NCBI GenBank assembly: GCA_020634245.1
Contig: JACKCC010000018.1
Location: 1 to 64,000 of the forward strand
Length of the DNA: 64,000 nt
Source: Ardenticatenaceae bacterium
Lineage (GTDB): Bacteria; Chloroflexota; Anaerolineae; Promineifilales; Promineifilaceae
Direction of reading: 5' to 3'
The notes under the pieces are model-generated. The model worked only from the letters and a program-made list of their open reading frames with translations, searched no databases and was not told where the DNA came from. The stretch's first letter is position 1. Every line of letters starts with the position of its first letter. The position numbers and the translations under genes are program-made. Shown piece by piece: positions 1 to 9,188 of the stretch.

Positions 1-1388
<1,388 letters not shown>

Positions 1389-1421
1389 TGCTTGTAGGCA
1401 GGCGTCGCTAAAATATGAAAG

Positions 1422-1481
1422 CCGGGGCCTGGGAGGCCCCTCTACGCGCACGTAATTGTAGAGGGGCCTCCCAGGCCCCGG
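1422..1481. repeat. 24-bp perfect inverted repeat after clpB
   Basis: Arms 1422-1445 and 1458-1481 are perfect reverse complements around a 12-base loop and are very GC-rich (CCGGGGCCTGGGAGGCCCC). It could terminate clpB, but no T-run follows. A further copy of one arm sits beyond the IS element at 2913-2934, so it is probably a dispersed palindromic repeat. Confidence 0.8.
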
Positions 1482-1483
1482 CC

Positions 1484-2912
1484 CATGTATATCAAGTTAA
1501 GCATAAAGCTCAGCTAAAGCTAATAAAAGTTGAAAAGTATGAGGCGATTTAGCACTTTTGTTAATGCGTACGCCATGTGATAAACAAGACCGTAACATAG
1601 TCAACGATTCCGCTAAACGCGATAAATCACAGATTGCCAAGGCCAGATTGATAGCATGGCGACGCACGGTTGCGGAGGCCTTGACGAAACTGCGGTCAGG
1701 GAATTGCCAATTGGCCATCAAAAAAGACCAATGTTGGATGATCATGCCAATCAGCTTAGCGTACAGTTCACACAAGATACGCCACGGTTTTTCAGAGCGA
1801 GATTTATCAATGCGCCCGTGTGATTTCCAAAGTTTGAAAAGCAGCTCGATCTGCCAACGCAAGCGAGCCAGGACAAGAATTTCTGCCGGTGTGAGACGGT
1901 CAACAGGCACATTGGTGACAAATAAAGTCCAATCACATAAAACTAGTCGTGCTGAGGAAACGGTTTGGCCTTTACGTTTAGAAGCAGCTTTAAGTTTGCG
2001 TCGCCGTTCCCGAGCAACTTCAGCCGGTACCCGAAAACCTACAAACCGGGCTGGGAGACGTTTTTTCAACCCTAACTCGATAGGGATGTCAAATGAGCCA
2101 TTTGTTTGCTGTCGTACAAATGCCGCTTGTGACCATGACTGTCCAGAACTATCAACAAACCCAGTTTGCGCTTGGGCGCGTGAAAGCCAACAACAACCTG
2201 TCCTATCCATTGTTTCTAACGCCTCTAGCTTCCAATACCCCAAGTCACGAATAAGCAAACTCCTCTCAGGAAGCGGCCGGTTCAAGGTAGACGCAACGCG
2301 GTCATGGGTGCGCCCATCAACAAGGTGCGGCCCATCAATTTCCCCATGTAACACATCCCAGCGGACTTGCAGCTTGACAGCGCCATTGCTCGCAGACCCG
2401 CTGCCGCCACACCCTGACCAAACCGGGGCCAACTCTTCTGGCAAGGTGATGCTGCTGCTATCTTCAATATATACGCCATTGAAGCGTTGTAGAACGGGAA
2501 TAGCGACTGCTTTTGCCTGGATCGTTTCGGTTAACGCTGCCTGCAAAACCTGGTACAAGCAATCGCTTGCTGTTTTGGTGAAGCGTTGGTCAAGACCCTG
2601 CGGCGTAATCTCTAACCCAACTGTCACGCCAGTTTGGCACAAGGATTCAAGCGTTGCTTCTGGCTCTTGTAACCAGCCAAAGACTAACGTTTGGCAGAAA
2701 TTGGCTCCTGTCACCTTCACTTGCCGCTGGGTGAATCCAGTTTTTTGGGCTGCTTCTGTGGCGGTATGGGTAAGGACATGCTGCATTGCTTGGCTTATCC
2801 GTGTTATGATTGTCATGGAGAACTCCTTTGGCTTGCGGTTTCGTGGAAAAAACCAGTTTGCCTCAAGAGTTCTCTTTTTGCACATATTTATTGCCTTAGC
2901 TTGATACCTATG
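1484..2912 (-). mobile_element. IS4-type insertion sequence, apparently complete
   Basis: An element of about 1.43 kb with imperfect 18-bp terminal inverted repeats at 1484-1501 (CATGTATATCAAGTTAAG) and 2895-2912 (inverse of CATAGGTATCAAGCTAAG), 14 of 18 matching. It carries one intact transposase. Both ends abut an identical 22-bp GC-rich sequence (1463-1484 and 2913-2934). The 127 bp at its right end are repeated exactly at 28384-28510, which fixes that boundary independently. No ACGGCCGT octamer lies inside it. Confidence 0.85.
1497..2816 (-). CDS. IS4-family (DDE) transposase
   Basis: Catalyses cut-and-paste movement of the surrounding element. The start at 2816 (MTIITRISQ) was chosen because AAAGGAG lies eight bases upstream; a longer frame reaching 2885 has no such site. 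Visible: an N-terminal four-helix-like region; the first acidic motif in VYIEDSSSITLP; the second in LLIRDLGYWK; and the C-terminal RWQIELLFKLWKS with the conserved Y/R-E-K-type catalytic Glu. About 439 residues is normal for the family. The stop codon lies within the left terminal repeat. No frameshift was seen, so the element may still be active. The family assignment is by motif only. Confidence 0.9.
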   Translation of the reverse strand: MTIITRISQAMQHVLTHTATEAAQKTGFTQRQVKVTGANFCQTLVFGWLQEPEATLESLCQTGVTVGLEITPQGLDQRFTKTASDCLYQVLQAALTETIQAKAVAIPVLQRFNGVYIEDSSSITLPEELAPVWSGCGGSGSASNGAVKLQVRWDVLHGEIDGPHLVDGRTHDRVASTLNRPLPERSLLIRDLGYWKLEALETMDRTGCCWLSRAQAQTGFVDSSGQSWSQAAFVRQQTNGSFDIPIELGLKKRLPARFVGFRVPAEVARERRRKLKAASKRKGQTVSSARLVLCDWTLFVTNVPVDRLTPAEILVLARLRWQIELLFKLWKSHGRIDKSRSEKPWRILCELYAKLIGMIIQHWSFLMANWQFPDRSFVKASATVRRHAINLALAICDLSRLAESLTMLRSCLSHGVRINKSAKSPHTFQLLLALAELYA

Positions 2913-2934
2913 GGGGCCTCCCAGGCCCCGGCCC
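2913..2934. repeat. Direct copy of the 22-bp sequence left of the IS
   Basis: Identical in sequence and orientation to 1463-1484, the right arm of the clpB hairpin. The two copies flank the IS exactly. This is either an unusually long target duplication or insertion between two pre-existing GC-rich repeat units. Confidence 0.85.
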
Positions 2935-2947
2935 TATTAATCAGGGT

Positions 2948-5065
2948 TTACGACGGCGGCAGCAAAATCCGGTCTTCAATAGCTTGGCGGTTGGGTACGT
3001 AGGCCACTTCCAGGCAGCGCACTAAAAGCAGGTTAGCATCGAAGTAGCGCGTCAATTTGTCTACTTGTTCCTTCGATAATTGCGTAAAAAGTTCTATTTC
3101 CTTTTCATCAAGCTGCACTTTTCGGTGCGGATCCCAATCATCCCGGTATTTATCTAGAATTTCGCCCCATTTACTGGTAAATGCTTGCCATCCTTCCGGT
3201 GAATCAACCATATCTGCTTCAGGCACGACCAGTTTCTGTAATTCAGCTTGCATTTCTTTTAAACCTAGCCTTTCAGCAATTTGAATAGCGCGGGCGGTGA
3301 TGCCGGCATTGGCTAGGACGCGTTTGAGATCAAGAGCAGAGGTGAGGGCGAGATCAAGGGCACGAGCGAGGTCGAGGCTAGGGATGGGAATAGAGGTAAT
3401 AGTGAAAGTGCCGTCGTGGTTGCGAGTTAATCTGAAGGTACTTTTGCGGATAAGGAGATGGTCAACAAGGGGGAGAGTACGGTCGTGGTCAAGAGCGTAA
3501 TAGAAGAGAAAGGCACGCGAGGCTGCCGGTTTATAAGGCAGTTGAGTCCGCGCGCCTTTCTCTTCAACCCATACTAGGCGGGCCAACAGTTGTTCATCTT
3601 CAGCCACCATCTGGTTTACCGCTTGTAAAAACAATTCAAAAAATTCCGTCGCATCAGCCAGCATCCCCGCCGTCAACAAAAATAGTTCCCGCCAGCGGTC
3701 ATCGGCCACAAACAGCATCAACCGCTCCACCGAACCCCGGTTCTCATTCTCCACCACGTACAACGCAGCGAAGTATTCTTGCAGCGTCAAATGGGAAAAG
3801 GAATGAATCTGCCGCGCCCGCTCTACAAAAATACCGTGCTGCGCTTCCATTGCCTTTAAGGCCAGCTCTCCATCCGGTTCTTCCAATCCCGGCACGCCCT
3901 GCAAATATTCTTCAATTAACCGCGCCACTTCTTTTTCGGCCAGGAAATATTCGCCCTTCTCAAAAGTCTGGGCGGCAATCTAGGCCAGCATCTTCTGCTT
4001 CCGCTTCAACGACAACTCTTTGTACACCGTGTCCCGGCTGATATTGCGGCTGGCATCCCATTTGGAAAGCAAAGCGCGGGTCGCTTCCTCATAAATCTCA
4101 TCCCGGTTGGGCGGGATTTCATTGCGCTCCTCATACACCAGGCATAACAGCGCCAATAGCAGCGGCACCTGGGCCAATTCCCGCACCGCTTTGTTTTGCT
4201 CATCTTCTAACAGCGCTTTGCGGCAGCCCATCCGCTTGGTCTCGTTACCGACAAACCAGCGGTCTATGTAGTGCCCCATTTGCCCTTCATCAAAATCGGC
4301 CATCTCCACGTAGTCAAACTGGGTAAAGGAGTAATCGGTCGCCGCCACGCGGCAGGTCAGCAAAATGGGGCAGTCGCCGTACTGGTAAACAAAATCATTC
4401 AACTGGCTGATCAGCGTTGCCCGTTTGTCGTCAGCCAAATTCACCTCGTCCAACCCATCAAACAAGACAATCCCGTTGCCATCTTTGAGCAAATCCACCA
4501 CAAATTCCTCCGGGTCGGGAAAACGATGCACCTGGAACTGGTGGATGATGAATTCCAAAATCTCCTGCCCGGAATCGGACAGTTCCTTCAAGGTCACAAA
4601 AATAGGGATTTTCTTGATTTCATGTTTGATGGCCCGCAGCGCCGTGTGTTTGAGAAAGGTCGTTTTACCCGCGCCCGGCTTGCCCAAAATATACAGTTTG
4701 GGATATTCGGCCACCGCTTCCTCGCCGCTGATGCGTTTGACCCGTTCATGCCAGCTAAAATCGCGCGGCGCAAATTCTGCTTTCAGCCGGGCAATATCGT
4801 AACGCTGCTCGGCCAGCAGCTTTTCCATCACGTTGACGTGGGTGAAGACGTTCTCCAACGGCTCGGCTTCCATCCGCCCCAAAATGCGCACAAAGCCCAC
4901 TTTTTCGTACAGGCTGGTGTAATATTTATCGATGCTCCAACGCCATTTGGCCTCGTCGCGAACTTTACCGGTTGCCTTTTCAACCGCTTTGGCCCCGTAC
5001 TCGCCCCACAGCCAGGACACGGCGCTGGCTATCGTCGTCTGAATTTCGGGTGGAATTGGTATCAT
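2948..5065 (-). pseudogene. NACHT-domain STAND NTPase interrupted by an in-frame TAG
   Basis: Reads as one frame of about 705 codons from 5065, broken by a TAG at 3982-3980 (KQKMLA-stop-IAAQTFEKGEYFLAEKEV). NACHT proteins are signal-activated NTPases; bacterial members include antiphage proteins. Visible: an N-terminal helical region (residues 1-130), Walker A LGKPGAGKTTFLKH near 145, Walker B GIVLFDGLDEVN near 215, the sensor-like LTCR near 255, and after the stop FSHLTLQEYFAALYVVE and a C-terminal domain ending in LLPPS. Relatives usually have Tyr at the stop position, so one base change explains it. No second reading-frame disruption is seen, so decay is recent, or the stop is read through or a sequencing error. 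The gene lacks ACGGCCGT and sits beside an IS, which suggests acquisition. Confidence 0.8.
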
Positions 5066-5160
5066 AGGTTCAGTCTCCCGCTGCTTGTTACCTGGATCGT
5101 CCTAGCCAAATCATACCAATCTCCACCCCGCCGGGCAATCCCAACCCATTTTCGCGGTAA

Positions 5161-5225
5161 AAGTGCCAGTCACGGGGCGAACGGCCGTGGTTTATCCAAA
5201 ATCTTGCGCCCCGTGACTGGCACTT
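5161..5225. repeat. REP-like palindrome, AAGTGCCAG family, copy 1
   Basis: Perfect 19-bp inverted arms at 5161-5179 (AAGTGCCAGTCACGGGGCG) and 5207-5225, with a loop containing ACGGCCGT. A related palindrome lies at 28660-28724. The core resembles REP sequences mobilised by RAYT transposases; no RAYT gene is in this window. Confidence 0.8.
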
Positions 5226-5274
5226 GGTTCAAGCCGTCTCACCCTGTTGTGGTCGTGCATTTGGGTATGCATTC

Positions 5275-5338
5275 GGGCAAGACGACCGGGAGACAACGCC
5301 GTTCGTTAAGGCATAGACCTATCCCAGTCGTCCTGCCC
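5275..5338. repeat. Imperfect inverted repeat downstream of the MFS gene
   Basis: Arms 5275-5291 (GGGCAAGACGACCGGGA) and 5322-5338 match at 15 of 17 positions and are followed by CCTAC, as in the GTAGGGGC repeats elsewhere in the window. The remainder of the 5066-5352 gap holds only this and the palindrome at 5161-5225. It may help terminate the MFS gene, which ends at 5353. Confidence 0.6.
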
Positions 5339-5352
5339 CTACGGCTGTTTTT

Positions 5353-6618
5353 TTAATCGGTACCGGTGACCAATTTACGGGACGATTGGCGAACTAAAAC
5401 CAAACTGAGGAGGAAGGCAGGGAAAAAGAGCACGGCCGTTCCCCACCACACCGCCTGGGGCGCAATCCGCTCAAACACAAACCCGGCCCAAATTGGCCCC
5501 AAAATGTAGGCCAGGCTCAAGCCGGATTGGTAAGTGCCTAGCAGTTGGCCGCGGACATCGTCCTGTCCCAGGCGGGTGATCAACGCCTGAAGCGTCGGGT
5601 CGGTCAAGCCGTAGCCAAACACAAAGGGGATTAGCCCGGTAACAAACAAAGCCGGATTAGCTGTAAGAGGAATCAGCAGACTGGAAGCCAGCAGTGCAAA
5701 CTGGCCGAGAACGACCAATCGGCGTTCGCCCAGCCGTTTGACCAGGGGCTTGATGAGCAGCCCCTGGGTGACAGCAGCCGTCAGCCCCATCAGGGTGAAC
5801 ATCAGGCCCACGTTGCGTGAGATGAGTGCGGCGTTGCCGATTTCGGTGAACAAGACCCGGTCGGCGTACAGCGCAAACGTAGGCGAGATGGCCGCAAAAC
5901 ATAAGGTAGCGATGAAACCGATGGCCAGAATCAGGAGGAACGACGGATTGGCCAACGCCTGCCGCCCAACAGAATGCTGCTGGCGCTGTTTCCCGCCACG
6001 GCTGCGCTTGTCAACCGGCAGCGATTCAGGCAGCATGACAATGGTCAGCAGCAGAGCGGCGGCGGCAATGATTGCGCCGCCGTAAAAAGGAGCCAACACG
6101 CCCCAACGCGCCGCTAAAATCCCACCAACGGCCGGGCCAAAAATGAACCCGACGCCCAACGCCGCCGCCAGCAAGCCCAACGCCTGGGTGCGATCTTCGT
6201 CGCTGGTGATGTCAGAGACGTAAGCCTGGGCGATGATGCTGTTGCCGCCGGTAGCGCCGTCGAGCAAGCGGGCAACGTACAACATGACCAGCCCGCCGCC
6301 CAATCCCAACGACAAGCCCACACCATCCAAAACCCGGCCCAGCGGTAAAGCCAGGATGAACAAACCGAAGGATAAAACTGTACCCAATTGGCTGAGGATG
6401 AGGATGGGGCGACGGCCGTACCGATCCGACCAGCGTCCCAGGAAAGGAGCGGCGACAAATTTAGCGCCATAATAAGCCGTATCCAGCAACACAGCCTGGA
6501 ACGGCGTGCCGCCAAGCTGGTCAACGGCAAACAAGGGCAGGATGGGCAGGATAATCGTCGCCCCAATCAAGTTGGCGAAGACGATAAACAGTGCAGGGGC
6601 AAGTCGTTTAAGATTCAT
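5353..6618 (-). CDS. Major facilitator superfamily efflux transporter
   Basis: A 12-helix proton-coupled inner-membrane exporter, closest by eye to the TetA/multidrug branch. The 421-residue length is normal. The loop 2-3 signature GRWSDRYGRRPILI and the motif-C-like GVGFIFGPAVGGIL in helix 5 are clear, and repeated hydrophobic segments run through the protein. The start at 6618 (MNLKRLAPALF) was chosen because the longer frame would begin inside a dispersed repeat (6633-6688). No obvious ribosome site precedes it. A central Arg/Lys-rich loop (SLPVDKRSRGGKQRQQ) separates the halves. Substrate unknown: the neighbouring nucleotidyltransferase resembles antibiotic-modifying enzymes, but a resistance role is only a guess. 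Confidence 0.88.
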   Translation of the reverse strand: MNLKRLAPALFIVFANLIGATIILPILPLFAVDQLGGTPFQAVLLDTAYYGAKFVAAPFLGRWSDRYGRRPILILSQLGTVLSFGLFILALPLGRVLDGVGLSLGLGGGLVMLYVARLLDGATGGNSIIAQAYVSDITSDEDRTQALGLLAAALGVGFIFGPAVGGILAARWGVLAPFYGGAIIAAAALLLTIVMLPESLPVDKRSRGGKQRQQHSVGRQALANPSFLLILAIGFIATLCFAAISPTFALYADRVLFTEIGNAALISRNVGLMFTLMGLTAAVTQGLLIKPLVKRLGERRLVVLGQFALLASSLLIPLTANPALFVTGLIPFVFGYGLTDPTLQALITRLGQDDVRGQLLGTYQSGLSLAYILGPIWAGFVFERIAPQAVWWGTAVLFFPAFLLSLVLVRQSSRKLVTGTD

Positions 6619-6632
6619 CTTAATAATCCGCG

Positions 6633-6688
6633 GTAGGGGCAGTGCCTTGTGCCTGCCCGCGCGGGCGACCACAAGGGTGCGCCCCTAC
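6633..6688. repeat. GTAGGGGC palindromic repeat, copy 1
   Basis: A 56-bp imperfect palindrome beginning GTAGGGGC and ending GCCCCTAC, with internal GCGGGCACAAG-like segments. Related copies are at 10834-10890 and, as a half unit, 28359-28384. Its terminal CTA (TAG on the other strand) is the stop codon of the nucleotidyltransferase gene ending at 6685. Confidence 0.8.
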
Positions 6689-7452
6689 TTTTTGAGAAGA
6701 CATATTTTATCGTTAAGCCGCTCAATAAACTGCAATGTGGCGCGCAAATTGGCCAGCAGTTGCGCCACATCGGCCGCCGGGCCGGATTGGGCGCAAAACG
6801 ATTTCACCCTGGCCACCAACCCCCAATCCTCCTCTGGCCAAAGCGCGGTTAATTCAGCGATAGCCCTGTGCTCGCCGGGCCACAAATCCAGCGCGGCGCA
6901 GACTGCTTCCGGCAAATATTTGATATATTGCAAACCGGCGTATATTTCCCACCGGGCTTCTGTGGTTAAAGAATCTTGACTTAAATACTTGGACAATGGA
7001 TGGTAAAACTGCCGCCGCATCTCAAAAAAGGTTGACACACCATTATAGTGACGGCTTTCCGGCGTCGTTTGCATCTGCGGGCGGATGTCTTGCCCCCAAA
7101 TTACCCGGCTGGCGGCCTCTGAGAGCAAATTGGGCAGGAGCATCGCCGGCAGGCGCTCGATGTTGGCCTGGCTGGCGTAACAACCGGCGTTGCTGACGGG
7201 GATGCCGCGCTGCCCCATTTGGTGATGGGCGTTGATGATGGTGTGTAAGGTGGTTGTGAAGCGGGTTTCGTCGTCGAATACGGTCGTATCCAAAAAAATC
7301 CAGAAATCCAAATCACTGTACCCGGCCACCGCCTCGCCGCGCGCCATCGAGCCAAAGAGGAACACCGACAGCACGTCATCACCTAATTCGGCCAATCGAG
7401 CGGCAAAGCCGTCAATGGCCTGTTCATAATCGGCCAGCGTTAATTCGGTCAT
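6685..7452 (-). CDS. Nucleotidyltransferase of the Pol-beta/aminoglycoside adenylyltransferase type
   Basis: Probably transfers a nucleotide to a hydroxyl or protein acceptor in the cytosol. Residues 30-50 hold the signature SVFLFGSMARGEAVAGYSDLDFWIF, that is GS-x-DxD with both metal-binding aspartates. A second conserved segment, SRVIWGQDIRPQ, and a C-terminal helical domain follow, as in AadA-like and KNTase-like proteins. The 255-residue length fits. The start codon overlaps the upstream gene's stop (ATGA), so the two are co-translated. The stop TAG is supplied by the dispersed repeat at 6633-6688. The substrate cannot be told; antibiotic resistance is one option, protein AMPylation another. 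Confidence 0.85.
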   Translation of the reverse strand: MTELTLADYEQAIDGFAARLAELGDDVLSVFLFGSMARGEAVAGYSDLDFWIFLDTTVFDDETRFTTTLHTIINAHHQMGQRGIPVSNAGCYASQANIERLPAMLLPNLLSEAASRVIWGQDIRPQMQTTPESRHYNGVSTFFEMRRQFYHPLSKYLSQDSLTTEARWEIYAGLQYIKYLPEAVCAALDLWPGEHRAIAELTALWPEEDWGLVARVKSFCAQSGPAADVAQLLANLRATLQFIERLNDKICLLKK

Positions 7453-8147
7453 GTGTAAGCCTCCAGGCGGCGGATGAAGGTTTCAAAGAGCCAGACGGCG
7501 TGGTAAGCGGCTGCCTGCGGTTCGGCGACCAGGCGCGACCGCTGGGCTTGAAGCTGCGGCCACAGGGGATTGGCTTTTTCTTCGGGGAAAAGGTGGACGA
7601 ATAATGATGGCAGGGTCGTCACGTCAATGTCCCAACGGTTGTGAAGGAGCACGGCCGTTCCCATCACCCGCACCATTTCTTGTTCCAACAGCGTCAACAA
7701 ATTGGCATACTTCTGCCGCAGCAGGGCTGGCAGGATACCGTAACGGCGCAGCGAATCGCGGCAGCCCTCCAGATGTCCGGCCAGCATCCGGCGCGGCTCC
7801 ACTGTGGGCTGCACCAGATGACGCATATCCTTGCCCCACCAGAGCCGGCCTTTGTGTTGCAGCCAGTGGGGGAGAAACGGCCGTTCATTCACCACAAACG
7901 GCGGCGCAAAAATACCGGGCAGCGATAATTGAAACATCTCCCGCCGCCGCACGCAGTGCAGCGACATTTCTGGCGGCAGCAGCCGGTGCGCTTCGCCAAT
8001 TAACGCCAGCAAATCGGAACAGTCATCTTCGACCACCAAAATGACACCCCCGGCCGTAAATGGATGAGGGTAAGAGAGGATACTGAGAAACGGCCAGGGA
8101 ACGGCCGTCAATTGCCCTATAAAATTCACAACTTCGTCATTATTCAT
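7449..8147 (-). CDS. Nucleotidyltransferase-like protein lacking the GS/DxD motif
   Basis: No clear family by recognition. The layout parallels its downstream partner: a strand-rich start with VILVVEDDCSDLLALIGEAHRLL, then GRLWWGKDMRHLVQP (compare SRVIWGQDIRPQ in the partner), then a helical C-terminal domain. The GS-x-DxD metal-binding signature is missing, so it would be catalytically dead if it shares the fold. It overlaps the active gene by 4 bases (ATGA), which implies a translationally coupled pair. Inferred role: regulatory or scaffold subunit, or a degenerated paralogue. It contains two ACGGCCGT octamers and one at its 5' end, so it looks resident. Confidence 0.6.
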   Translation of the reverse strand: MNNDEVVNFIGQLTAVPWPFLSILSYPHPFTAGGVILVVEDDCSDLLALIGEAHRLLPPEMSLHCVRRREMFQLSLPGIFAPPFVVNERPFLPHWLQHKGRLWWGKDMRHLVQPTVEPRRMLAGHLEGCRDSLRRYGILPALLRQKYANLLTLLEQEMVRVMGTAVLLHNRWDIDVTTLPSLFVHLFPEEKANPLWPQLQAQRSRLVAEPQAAAYHAVWLFETFIRRLEAYT

Positions 8148-8237
8148 AAACTACCACCAGAATCAAATCACTCCTACCACCAACCCCGGTGCAAACAATA
8201 GTACTTATGTACCACATGCGACAAGCGCTTCCATCTT

Positions 8238-8243
8238 TATAAT
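8238..8243 (+). promoter_or_regulatory. Possible -10 element of the diterpene operon
   Basis: TATAAT lies about 30 bases before the start codon at 8273, but no good -35 box sits 16-18 bases upstream. GTAC-TTAT-GTAC (8201-8212) is an imperfect palindrome near the -35 position and could be an activator or repressor site. AAAGGTAG before the ATG is the likely ribosome-binding site. Confidence 0.4.
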
Positions 8244-8272
8244 ACCCTCTTTGATTCCAAAAGGTAGTACTC

Positions 8273-9178
8273 ATGGACTATTCCACCTTTCAAGGCTTGA
8301 CGAGGCAAGAGATTGCCCAATTAGTGCAGGCAGAAGGGCCAAAAGTTTGTGTTTTTGCCCTCAACGGAACCCGGCGCTGGTTCATGCTCGAACACGCCGC
8401 CCCCGACCAGGATTTCGCCACCGCCTATCTAACCGCCATCACCAGGCGCTACATCGAAATCGCCAAAATGTTCTTTGATCATGGCATCCACACATTGCTC
8501 ATGCCGGCCCTTAGCCCTTATCTCATGGCTCGCGGCGACAGTTACGTACAAATGGCCGCCACAGCGTTGTCCCAACTAACAGCCCAGGCCCAATTCCTCG
8601 ACTTTTACGATTCCCATCAGGTTCGGGTGCGTTTTTATGGCGATTATGAACAATGTTTCGCCAACACCACTTACAATTATCTCCCGGCACAATTTGAAGC
8701 GCTCACCACCAAAACCATGGACAACAACCAGCACCGCCTGTTTTGGGGTGTATGCGCCCACGACGCCACCGAAACAACCATTGCCCTAAGTATCGACTAT
8801 TATGAGAGATACGGCCGTTCCCCCACCAAACAAGAACTAATCACCCTGTACTATGGGGAAGAAGTCCAGCCGGTCAGCATCTTCATTAGCTCGGCAAAAT
8901 TGCGCGCTTTCGACATGCCTTTAATAAGTTCTGGCCGGGAAGATTTATACTACTCCATCTCCCCCTCACCCTATCTATCCGAAGAACAATTACGCAGCAT
9001 CCTTTACGACCACCTGTTCGCCCGTCGTAAAGAAAAAATCGATTATGCAAAACTGAACCCTGAAAAATGGGCTCAGCTGCAAACATTTTATCAGGCAAAC
9101 TCAGGCAACACCCTGGGGGTAGGTCAAAAAGATGATGCGGGTTTTTGGCATCCCAAACCCCAAGTAATCTGGCCATAA
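8273..9178 (+). CDS. Tuberculosinol/kolavelool synthase-like diterpene synthase (Rv3378c family)
   Basis: This family removes diphosphate from a bicyclic diterpenyl diphosphate and adds water or another nucleophile. It has a cis-prenyltransferase-like fold, not a classical class I terpene synthase fold. From memory of Mycobacterium tuberculosis Rv3378c, the match is close along the whole protein: GPKVCVFALNGTRRWFMLE (residues 22-40), FFDHGIHTLL, RGDSYV, VRFYGDYE, HRLFWGVCAHDA, LYYGEEV, PLISSGREDLYYSISPS, LRSILYDHLFARR, and a C-terminal GVG...FW. The length (301) is typical. Residue 31 is Asn where I recall the catalytic Asp in Rv3378c. The next gene is the matching class II cyclase, 10 bases downstream. 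Product identity cannot be read from sequence; in Herpetosiphon such a pair makes kolavelool. Confidence 0.88.
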   Translation: MDYSTFQGLTRQEIAQLVQAEGPKVCVFALNGTRRWFMLEHAAPDQDFATAYLTAITRRYIEIAKMFFDHGIHTLLMPALSPYLMARGDSYVQMAATALSQLTAQAQFLDFYDSHQVRVRFYGDYEQCFANTTYNYLPAQFEALTTKTMDNNQHRLFWGVCAHDATETTIALSIDYYERYGRSPTKQELITLYYGEEVQPVSIFISSAKLRAFDMPLISSGREDLYYSISPSPYLSEEQLRSILYDHLFARRKEKIDYAKLNPEKWAQLQTFYQANSGNTLGVGQKDDAGFWHPKPQVIWP

Positions 9179-9188
9179 GGAGCTTTCG

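Noticed and set aside
1558..2904. Long open frame on the plus strand opposite the IS4 transposase
   Set aside because: It has no recognisable domain, mirrors the transposase codons, and the minus-strand frame has full DDE motifs and a good ribosome site.
4271..5356. 361-codon plus-strand frame opposite the NACHT gene
   Set aside because: Composition is that of an antisense frame; the NACHT motifs on the minus strand are unambiguous.
6619..6672. Longer N-terminus for the MFS transporter
   Set aside because: The added residues are encoded by a dispersed GTAGGGGC repeat and no ribosome site supports it.
7449..8147. HEPN partner of an MNT-HEPN toxin-antitoxin pair
   Set aside because: The R-x4-H motif of HEPN ribonucleases is not found; the segment pattern fits a nucleotidyltransferase-like fold better.
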